NCBI GenBank assembly: GCA_964453155.1
Contig: CAYVQU010000059.1
Coordinates: 1 to 28,007, forward strand
Direction of reading: 5' to 3'
Origin: CAYVQU01 sp964453155
GTDB lineage: Bacteria > Chloroflexota > Anaerolineae > Anaerolineales > UBA11858
Length of the DNA: 28,007 bases
In this document: in pieces, positions 8,562 to 15,151 of the stretch
Layout of the letters: the number at the start of each line of letters is the position of its first letter
How positions within the stretch are numbered: the stretch's first letter is position 1
The notes under the pieces: model-generated
The model's input: the letters and a program-made list of their open reading frames with translations, nothing else
Told to the model about the DNA's origin: nothing
Databases searched by the model: none
Translations under genes and position numbers: made by a program

Positions 8562-9254
8562 ATGAAATCAACAAATGGCCCCGTCATCGTGACGGAAGAT
8601 CTATGGCGCTCGTACCGCGCCGGAACCCAACAAGAAGTCCACGCCTTACGGGGGGTTAACATTGCTATCGATTCAGGCAGTTACCTGGCCCTTAAGGGTC
8701 GCTCCGGCTCCGGGAAAACCACCCTGCTCAACTGTCTCGGTGGACTGGATCGTCCCACCAGCGGCGAAATTCGCGTTTTCGGGATCAACTTGAAAGCGCT
8801 CAAAGACCGGGAGCTGACCCGGTTCTACCGGCAAAATGTGGGGTTCATCTTTCAGTCGTTTGGGCTGTCCCCCATATATACGGCCCTCGAAAATGTCGAA
8901 ATCGTGATGCAAATCGCGGGCAAAGGTCGCCAGGAACGCCGTCAACGGGCCGAATACTGCCTCGATCTGGTCGGTCTGACAAAATGGCTCCACCACCGGG
9001 TCAATGAGCTCTCCGGGGGCCAACAGCAACGGATCGCCATCGCGCGGGCCCTGGCCAACCAACCCCAACTCATCCTGGCTGACGAACCCACCGGCAAACT
9101 CGACACCAACACCGCTCGCGAGATTTTTACTTTATTTAGAGATATCGTGGAACAAGAAGGCGTCACCGTCCTGATGGCCGCCCACGACCCCCTGGTAGAT
9201 GAATACGTTGATGGCATCCTGCAACTTCAGGATGGGCAGATACAGCGAAATTAG
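8562..9254 (+). CDS. ABC transporter ATPase, LolD/MacB type
   Basis: This is a compact 230-aa ATPase, probably the second motor subunit for the FtsX-type permease. It shows Walker A GRSGSGKTT (46-54), Q-loop FIFQSFGL (96-102), signature LSGGQQQR (150-157), Walker B LILADEPTG (170-178) and the switch AAHD (His208). Unlike the preceding ATPase it stops right after the nucleotide-binding domain. It is separated from that gene by 164 bp of repeat sequence, and the stretch before its ATG is A-rich with no good Shine-Dalgarno. Expression may therefore differ from the first two genes. The hairpin at 9267-9335 lies 12 bp after the stop. Confidence 0.92.
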   Translation: MKSTNGPVIVTEDLWRSYRAGTQQEVHALRGVNIAIDSGSYLALKGRSGSGKTTLLNCLGGLDRPTSGEIRVFGINLKALKDRELTRFYRQNVGFIFQSFGLSPIYTALENVEIVMQIAGKGRQERRQRAEYCLDLVGLTKWLHHRVNELSGGQQQRIAIARALANQPQLILADEPTGKLDTNTAREIFTLFRDIVEQEGVTVLMAAHDPLVDEYVDGILQLQDGQIQRN

Positions 9255-9266
9255 AAACAAACAAAA

Positions 9267-9335
9267 CCTCACGCCAAGACGCTAAGGCGCCAAGTTAAAT
9301 ATTTTTTCTTTGCGCCTTAGCGTCTTGGCGTGAGG
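9267..9335. terminator. 28-bp stem hairpin between convergent operons
   Basis: The arms at 9267-9294 and 9308-9335 are reverse complements with one mismatch. The loop is 13 bases and AT-rich with a T-run, and another T-run follows on the plus strand. The arm sequence (CACGCCAAGACGCTAAGGCG) is a member of the dispersed family seen at 3060 and 24226. It sits exactly between convergent genes, so it probably acts as a bidirectional terminator as well as being a repeat. Confidence 0.75.
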
Positions 9336-9344
9336 TATTTTTGA

Positions 9345-9926
9345 TCAAACCAAAATCGAGAAATTCGTCAGTTCAACCCAGCGTTCGACGTCAGCCGGGC
9401 AGCCGTGGGTAAAGACGCCAACTTTGGGGACCGCCGCGGTCACGAGGGGACATTCGCCAACAGTTTGCCATTCACCATCGGGGGAAATTCGAAATTGTCC
9501 GGCAACAGTATCCCCCTTAAGCACCAACTGAAGTTCAGCGTTTTCGGCCGCAATCCCAACTTTGTTGATGAGTTTGGGCTGTCCATCCGCTTCGCGGGCC
9601 AGTACAATCCATTCTTCCCCTTCCAAGCTTTCTTTCACGAATTTGAGGTAATTATCATCATCGTGATACCAGATCAACCCGGCCTGTTCACCCATCTCGA
9701 CAGGATAATTTTTGACGGTTACGCGGGTGGTCAAACCAGTTGGGAATTCAGTCACTGGACGCAGCAGAAAATTATGGGCGTTATTCATATCTGCCCACAG
9801 ACTGCCCGGTAATGTGCGTAGATGGAGAACGCCCGTCCCGATTTTCCAGGCAGATGGTTCTTCATGCACCCATTCCCAGCTATCTTCCAACTTTTTCTCA
9901 AATTTCTCTCTAAAGATCAATGTCAT
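9345..9926 (-). CDS. Concanavalin-like (DUF1349 / GH43 C-terminal-type) domain protein
   Basis: This is a 193-aa protein made of a single beta-sandwich domain. Landmarks are the opening FREKFEKKLEDSWEWVHE, GLIWYHDDDNYLKFVKE in the middle (a hallmark of DUF1349 and of the C-terminal domain of GH43 beta-xylosidases) and SPDGEWQTVGE near the end. No catalytic domain is attached and there is no signal peptide. I prefer ATG 9926 with AAAGGA 9 bases upstream over a TTG two codons earlier. The gene is last in the long minus-strand series, separated from the GH43_24-like gene by a degenerate repeat. A role in binding or accessory hydrolysis of carbohydrate is an inference. Alternatively it is a remnant or split-off domain of a GH43 enzyme. 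Confidence 0.8.
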   Translation of the reverse strand: MTLIFREKFEKKLEDSWEWVHEEPSAWKIGTGVLHLRTLPGSLWADMNNAHNFLLRPVTEFPTGLTTRVTVKNYPVEMGEQAGLIWYHDDDNYLKFVKESLEGEEWIVLAREADGQPKLINKVGIAAENAELQLVLKGDTVAGQFRISPDGEWQTVGECPLVTAAVPKVGVFTHGCPADVERWVELTNFSILV

Positions 9927-9951
9927 TTCCAATCATCCTTTTATTTAACTC

Positions 9952-10038
9952 ACCGCAGAGCCGCGGAGAACGCGGAGATTTCTTTTTTCCTGAGAAAACT
10001 CAGCGAACGGGCTTTGCACGCCTTTGCGTCTCTGCGGT
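9952..10038. repeat. Degenerate CCGCAGAG hairpin repeat
   Basis: ACCGCAGAG (9952-9960) is answered by CTCTGCGGT (10030-10038), enclosing further partial copies such as CGCGGAGAACGCGGAG and TTTGCGTCTCTGCGG. It belongs to the same loose family as the hairpins at 3433, 15062 and 24226. It fills most of the 146 bp between the two genes. Confidence 0.6.
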
Positions 10039-10072
10039 AAAACAGTTACCTTAGTCAATCAATCAGGCGTTT

Positions 10073-11026
10073 TCAACAATCAAACACCGACAAATCCCAT
10101 TCATCATACCAGTGAATTTCCGGTATCCCATCTTCAAAGACTACCGGCAGCCAGACATAGCGCGAATCGCGCAGATTATGTTTGTTCCAGCGGTCAAACA
10201 TGGCGATAAAGGCGCCCTGCTTACCGGCCACGGGCAAGACGAAGGTGCTCTGGGCGTAGAACGTGATCTCAGCATCCGTCCCAATGCAAGGATCGCCCAG
10301 CACTGTCCACGGACCGAGAGGGGATTCGGCGACCGCGAGTTCAGCTGCGTTTGGATCCCAACCCGTACAGCCGGATGAAATAATGTAGTACTTCCCATCA
10401 TGCTTGAAAACCGCCGGAGCCTCGCGGGATTGATTTACAAACGCCCGGACATCGACAGCAGTTGGTTGCAAATATTCATCATCCAAGGGGGCAATATGCA
10501 AAGTTTTGTTCCACTCTGATGAGAAAAACAGATAGGCGCTGCTATCATCATCCACAAAAGCAGTCATGTCTCGGCTGTCATTGCGGTTGGGTTGGATACT
10601 GCCAAGATAATCATATGGTCCAGTTGGTCGGTCGCTGATGGCGATCCCGATGTGGGCATATTCATAATCGGCGGTATCGGCGTGGGCAAACAAGACATAC
10701 TTACCTGTTTTGGGATTGCGCAAAACCTTTGGCCGCTCGAAAACCTTCGAGGGATGCAAATCACTCTTGGGATCATCCGGTACTGCGGGCAGCACCACGC
10801 CCTCATTTTTCCAATTGAGCAAATCGGTGGATGAGTAGCACGAAACGCCGAGCACATCGACGCGGTGCAGAAAACCTTTACGTTCGTCGAGATAATTATC
10901 GCCGTCTTTGTTCTCGCCAAACCAATAGTAGACGCCGTCATCAAATAAAATCCCGCCGCCGTGGGCCTGGATGGGATTGCCATCCGTATCGAGCCAGATT
11001 TCGCCGGGTTTAAAAGTTTTATTCAT
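10073..11026 (-). CDS. GH43 enzyme resembling exo-beta-1,3-galactanases
   Basis: This 317-aa single-domain five-bladed propeller opens with WLDTDGNPIQAHGGGIL, the signature of the GH43 subfamily 24/34 group, which includes exo-beta-1,3-galactanases acting on arabinogalactan backbones. Candidate active-site residues are Glu98 (VFERPK), Asp153 (SRDMTAF), Glu202 (REAPAVF) and Gln259 (YAQSTF). As I recall, the fungal enzyme Pc1,3Gal43A uses an equivalent Glu/Asp/Glu set with a Gln instead of the usual Asp base. No signal peptide is present. The ATG is one base after the stop of the DUF5107-TPR gene (TAAaATG), with GGAG upstream, so the two are translationally coupled. The GH43 fold is very likely; the galactanase specificity is an inference. 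Confidence 0.82.
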   Translation of the reverse strand: MNKTFKPGEIWLDTDGNPIQAHGGGILFDDGVYYWFGENKDGDNYLDERKGFLHRVDVLGVSCYSSTDLLNWKNEGVVLPAVPDDPKSDLHPSKVFERPKVLRNPKTGKYVLFAHADTADYEYAHIGIAISDRPTGPYDYLGSIQPNRNDSRDMTAFVDDDSSAYLFFSSEWNKTLHIAPLDDEYLQPTAVDVRAFVNQSREAPAVFKHDGKYYIISSGCTGWDPNAAELAVAESPLGPWTVLGDPCIGTDAEITFYAQSTFVLPVAGKQGAFIAMFDRWNKHNLRDSRYVWLPVVFEDGIPEIHWYDEWDLSVFDC

Positions 11027-11027
11027 T

Positions 11028-14000
11028 TTAGATGCTCCGCAATTGATACTGTGACCACCAATGATGGGGATCGAGTTTTATAACAGAATTGAAATTGGCC
11101 CTGGCTTCCTGAGTTTTCCCCAACCCCAGGTTTGCCAAACCTGTGAGGTATTGCCCTTCAATTTGATTTGCCCGCAGGGGATCATCATCAAAAACCACCA
11201 TCGAGGGCTTAGATGTGAAAAATGTCGCCTCGATCCCTGCATCTAATTTTTGTTGGGCAAATTCCTTCAGGGTGTTTAATTTCTCGGTAGCCGCGCCATC
11301 TTGCCCCAAAGACTGGAGGGATAAAGCCGCGTAATATGTCAGGGGAGAAGAGCTGCCCCAGCGGGTCATCCGCATCTCAGCAGCGATCACTTTTTGATAG
11401 AAATTTTTGGCGGCCACTGATTTCTCGAGTGTGGTGAGGGTCTCCGCAGTATAGAACCAGGCCAGCGCATCATACAGGGACAACCCCTTCCCCACGCCCA
11501 GATTATCGGGGGGAGTTTGGGCAGATTTGAAGTTGTTAAGAGCTTGTTCCAGATCACCATTTTTCAATGCTTTCTGTCCCAAAATCACTTGGGCCAGGGC
11601 ATACTGCCCAGCGGCCCCACCTTCACCACCCTCCCAGGCGTGGAATTCGTGCATCGATAAGATTTCGAGAGCTTTCTTGGGTTGATCGGTTTGGCTGTAG
11701 AGTTCGGCAAAAGTGATCGAGAGATCATCGCGGCGACCAACAAGCTCAGCCTGGTTTTCGAGGGCAGCTAAACGATCAACTTGAGAGGCTCCCAACCGCT
11801 GTAGCAGTTGATCCATCTCCATCAACAGGCGAGGATCAGCGCGATTTACCGCCAAAGCCTGATCGTAACAGCGTTTAGCCCCAGCTTTGTCGCCGCGTTT
11901 GTTGTACAGGGCAATCCCCAAATTACGCCAGGGGATCGAGAAACCAGGCTCATTTTCGGTTGCCATTTGCCAGACTGCGATCGCTTGGTCATACTGGCGC
12001 TTGTCGTAATGCAAATTACCGAGATAATAAGCCGCCCGACCATCTTTTTGATTGGCCGCTAACGCGGCCTCCAATACGATTTGCTCCTCCAATCGGAGGG
12101 GGAAACAGTAATCGGGTGGTTGGACTGCCGCTTGTTGGTACCATTCTTGTGCAGCGTCCTGATCGCCCATCTGAGCGGCGAAATACCCCAAGGCATAGGC
12201 CACAATTGGATAGGAGAATTCTCCACTTTGAAGAATTTCGGTCGCTTCAGAGTATAATCCCGCGTTGGCATAATCGAAAGCTAAATCGAGGTAGTTTTGG
12301 ACGTCGCCGCGCAAAACCTTTTCCAATTTATTTAGGGCATCAGAGACCTGGAAGGTTTTGGAAACCTTCCAGGTCTGTATTGCCTCCGCACGCGCCCAAT
12401 GATCCAATGGATCATATGTCAAAATTTCGGTGACCACCTGTTTGGCCGCCTCCAAATCCCCCATCCGACGCAACGCGGCCGCTTTGAGGGCGCGAGCCTT
12501 ATTGTTATGAGCATTCGTCACCAGGGCGCGGTCAAGATGATCTACGGCTTTACCATAATCCCCACGGCGAACGTCAATTTGAGCTAATCCGAAATATCCC
12601 GCCGAACGTTGGGCATAAGTCCAGGTGGCTTTGTAGAAATTGTCGTAAGCCTCATCATATTTGCCCTGATAGGCCAGCGCCAATCCCAAGTTATAGTGCG
12701 GTTCTCCCTCAAAAGGATTGAAATTGAAACGCGTCAAAGTTTTGAGCGCGGTGCGGAAATGGTCTTCAGCACTGGCAAAATCACCGCGGCGCATGAGCAG
12801 CCGCCCGAGAGCATTGTTGCTGCGGCTGTCAGTCGGATCGAGCTCCAATGCCCGTTTCCAATAGATACTCGGATCGAGAGTGCTGTGCAGATATTGCTCG
12901 ACATGCAGCCCGGTTAGGAAGAGTTCTTCAACTGAGTCAATATCATGCGGCAAAGTTGGGGGCTTCGCAACCTCGGAGAGGGGCTCATTTTTCGGCATGT
13001 GTGGGATGTAAGAGATGATTTTCTTACCTTGCGAGTCGAACACGCTCAACTCAGACAAATTGGAAACTTCCCACTGCCCACCACCCACTGCCCATTTTCT
13101 CGGTTTTCCCGGCTCCAGGTCTAGCACTTCATCCAGAATGATTTCAGTCCCATCGGTGAGAACCACTCTGGCTCCGGGGAGATCTTCGGTTGCAGCAACC
13201 CCCACAAAGTCAGATTCGAGATTTACCGCGATGCGCTCATTGGCATTTTTGACGGATCCGATCTCCTGGATGGGATACCAAATCTGCGAGAAGGTTTTGG
13301 TCTCGTAAGGCTGAATCCAGGTGAAATCAGGTTGGTTGTCGGAATAGCCAGAGGCCATCAACTCGACGTAGGGGCCATCGTCATCGGTGAGGGTGGCCTG
13401 CCAGCCGGTGCCAAAATCGCCCGTCCCCCAGGTGAAGAGTTTTTTGCCTGGCGAGATATGGCGATTGGCCACATGGATGATCCCCGCCTGCTCGCCGTGA
13501 TCGTAACTGCCGAAAAATTCGTATTTGGACGGGTTGGCGAAGTACGAGGTCGCCTGGTCCACATTTTTGGGCCAGGAGATATCGACGCCTTCGGTCCAAT
13601 CCAACCCAGCATAGATTTGGTTGGCGACCGGGTAATCGGCCATGTCGGCGCGCGAGTGGAAAGTCACACTCTCGACATCCGGGGGGAAGATGAGTTGAAA
13701 ATCGTCGTTGACTTTCACGCCAGTATTGACCCACCATAAGAAGGGCTGCGGTAGCGCAGTCCGATTGTAGAGTTGTACTTTGATCTCAAAATAAGCTTTG
13801 CCAGGATAAATACAAATTCCGAACATGCCCTTCATGCGGTTCATCGGTTCGTGTTCGCTCATCCACACGGTCACAGCGCCGTCAGCCCCCTCCTCGAGAT
13901 GATATTCGACCGGCATAAAGGTCGAGGGGCGATGGTGGAGAGGCCAGTTGAATTCCATCCCGCCCGAAATCCAGGATCCGAACAGGCCGATCAATCCCGG

Positions 14001-14312
14001 TTTGATGACATTTTGGCGGTAGATGAAATCGTAATTGTTGGATTTATCCACCGCGGCATGGATCCGCCCGCCAAAACGGGGCAAAACCATCACTTGAATA
14101 TGTTCGTTCTCCAGGAAAACGGCCTGATAGTCCTGGTCAGATTTGCCTTCGTGGGTCAGGCGGTCGGTGATCGGGTTAGGGTAAATCCGGCCGCTGGCCC
14201 CCTGGTTGCCGCGATCTTCGAAAAACATCGGGTTGGGGTCGGGCGGCGGAGTTGGATAGGTCGGAATGGTGATGGTTTCTTCCCAAATTTTGGCAGATTT
14301 TTGTGTAGTCAT
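11028..14312 (-). CDS. DUF5107 domain protein with C-terminal TPR array
   Basis: This is a 1094-aa protein. Residues 35-360 correspond to DUF5107, a galactose-mutarotase-like beta-sandwich common in polysaccharide loci (landmarks LPRFGGRIHAA, GLFGSWISGGMEFNWP, then EPMNRMKGMFG). Residues about 470-1094 are helical with many tetratricopeptide units (ALELDPTDSRSNNALGRLL, EPHYNLGLALAYQGKYDEA, GYFGLAQIDVRRGDYGKA and others). This DUF5107-TPR architecture is widespread and its function is not established. ATG 14312 is chosen over a start 24 codons upstream because AAGGAA lies 6 bases before it and the longer version would overlap the deacetylase gene. Residues about 646-657 are encoded by a perfect palindrome that looks inserted. 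The DNA for residues 407-415 carries an 11-bp direct repeat. Confidence 0.88.
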   Translation of the reverse strand: MTTQKSAKIWEETITIPTYPTPPPDPNPMFFEDRGNQGASGRIYPNPITDRLTHEGKSDQDYQAVFLENEHIQVMVLPRFGGRIHAAVDKSNNYDFIYRQNVIKPGLIGLFGSWISGGMEFNWPLHHRPSTFMPVEYHLEEGADGAVTVWMSEHEPMNRMKGMFGICIYPGKAYFEIKVQLYNRTALPQPFLWWVNTGVKVNDDFQLIFPPDVESVTFHSRADMADYPVANQIYAGLDWTEGVDISWPKNVDQATSYFANPSKYEFFGSYDHGEQAGIIHVANRHISPGKKLFTWGTGDFGTGWQATLTDDDGPYVELMASGYSDNQPDFTWIQPYETKTFSQIWYPIQEIGSVKNANERIAVNLESDFVGVAATEDLPGARVVLTDGTEIILDEVLDLEPGKPRKWAVGGGQWEVSNLSELSVFDSQGKKIISYIPHMPKNEPLSEVAKPPTLPHDIDSVEELFLTGLHVEQYLHSTLDPSIYWKRALELDPTDSRSNNALGRLLMRRGDFASAEDHFRTALKTLTRFNFNPFEGEPHYNLGLALAYQGKYDEAYDNFYKATWTYAQRSAGYFGLAQIDVRRGDYGKAVDHLDRALVTNAHNNKARALKAAALRRMGDLEAAKQVVTEILTYDPLDHWARAEAIQTWKVSKTFQVSDALNKLEKVLRGDVQNYLDLAFDYANAGLYSEATEILQSGEFSYPIVAYALGYFAAQMGDQDAAQEWYQQAAVQPPDYCFPLRLEEQIVLEAALAANQKDGRAAYYLGNLHYDKRQYDQAIAVWQMATENEPGFSIPWRNLGIALYNKRGDKAGAKRCYDQALAVNRADPRLLMEMDQLLQRLGASQVDRLAALENQAELVGRRDDLSITFAELYSQTDQPKKALEILSMHEFHAWEGGEGGAAGQYALAQVILGQKALKNGDLEQALNNFKSAQTPPDNLGVGKGLSLYDALAWFYTAETLTTLEKSVAAKNFYQKVIAAEMRMTRWGSSSPLTYYAALSLQSLGQDGAATEKLNTLKEFAQQKLDAGIEATFFTSKPSMVVFDDDPLRANQIEGQYLTGLANLGLGKTQEARANFNSVIKLDPHHWWSQYQLRSI
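12344..12376. repeat. Perfect 33-nt palindrome inside the DUF5107-TPR gene
   Basis: AGACCTGGAAGGTTT (12344-12358) and its exact reverse complement (12362-12376) flank a 3-base centre. The unit is a multiple of three in length and open in frame, adding roughly TWKVSKTFQVS between TPR helices. The same palindrome type is familiar to me as an intergenic dispersed repeat, so a genic copy is unusual. Confidence 0.85.
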
Positions 14313-14325
14313 GAGGGGTTCCTTG

Positions 14326-15039
14326 TTATCTGGGGTTCCCGCGGGCAAGCGCCGCGCCCACCGGCAGGATGGCAACGGAATCAATTTTCGTCAGGCGATC
14401 CAGTAAGCTTTCAAGGTAACTGGCCCGGATCGGTCCCCACCCTTCATCATCCAAGCCATGGGTGTTGTAGATCAACCAGCCTGAGGGCTGGGCCAGTAAT
14501 TTTTCGATATGGGCGTCCAGATAGCTTTCACAATTTTCGGGACCGTGTCCATCGGTAGTCAGTTTGATCTGACCGAGATGAGGCATAGGGTTGATCGGAT
14601 CGCCGCTGGTGCGAAAGGCTTTGACAACTTCGGGCAACCAGGTTTCGATTTCGGGCGTGGAGGCGTTGTAGGCAAAGTTGAAAATGCTGTCAGCGGCCTG
14701 AAACCCCTCCAATTCATGCTCGAAAATCTTCAAGCAGTGTTCGATAGATCGTTGGGCCTCGATTAAGGGCATTTCGGCTAAGTTGTGATGCAACAATCCA
14801 TGCGGCATAATCTCGTGGCCGCGAGCTTGCAAGGCATTCCATAATTCGAAATTACCGCGGGCATACCCGACATGGTACAGGTCGGGGGCTTCAAAGTTGG
14901 GATCATGGCCCAAGGCAATGACATTGAAACAGGCCGCCAGGCCAAATTTTTCGTAGATTTCGGCAATTTTCAGATTTGATTTTTCAAAACCATCGTCAAA
15001 ACTCAAGCTGACGATGTGGGTGGGTACAGGGTTATTCAT
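14326..15039 (-). CDS. NodB-like polysaccharide deacetylase
   Basis: This is a carbohydrate esterase 4 (NodB homology) fold, normally a metal-dependent N- or O-deacetylase. Motif 1 is SFDDG (Asp15, Asp16). Motif 2 is HGLLH (His80, His84), which together with Asp16 would bind the metal. The usual RxPY motif 3 is replaced by FAYN (residues 122-125), and the C-terminal LIYNTHGL (His near 207) fits motif 5. There is no signal peptide, unlike most peptidoglycan or chitin deacetylases, so it may act on imported sugars. The stop lies 13 bp before the DUF5107-TPR start, so the genes are co-transcribed. Its own start follows a hairpin repeat and has only a weak ribosome binding site. Confidence 0.83.
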   Translation of the reverse strand: MNNPVPTHIVSLSFDDGFEKSNLKIAEIYEKFGLAACFNVIALGHDPNFEAPDLYHVGYARGNFELWNALQARGHEIMPHGLLHHNLAEMPLIEAQRSIEHCLKIFEHELEGFQAADSIFNFAYNASTPEIETWLPEVVKAFRTSGDPINPMPHLGQIKLTTDGHGPENCESYLDAHIEKLLAQPSGWLIYNTHGLDDEGWGPIRASYLESLLDRLTKIDSVAILPVGAALARGNPR

Positions 15040-15061
15040 GGTTCGACACCGTTATAATTTT

Positions 15062-15135
15062 GGACGCAGATTTCGCAGATACACGCAGATTAGATATTAA
15101 ATATTGATCTGCGTGTATCATGAGAATCTGCGTCC
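15062..15135. repeat. GGACGCAGAT hairpin repeat
   Basis: Arms 15062-15090 and 15107-15135 are reverse complements over about 24 of 29 positions around a 16-base AT-rich loop. It lies between the GH2 stop and the deacetylase start. It lacks a U-tract, so processing or partial termination is possible but not shown. Confidence 0.75.
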
Positions 15136-15151
15136 AATTTCATTCTCTTCA

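Noticed and set aside
14313..14384. Longer N-terminus of the DUF5107-TPR protein
   Set aside because: It would overlap the deacetylase gene, and the ATG at 14312 has a well-placed AAGGAA.
13773..14558. Plus-strand open frame of 261 codons
   Set aside because: It is antisense to the well-supported DUF5107 and deacetylase genes, and its translation resembles no family I know.
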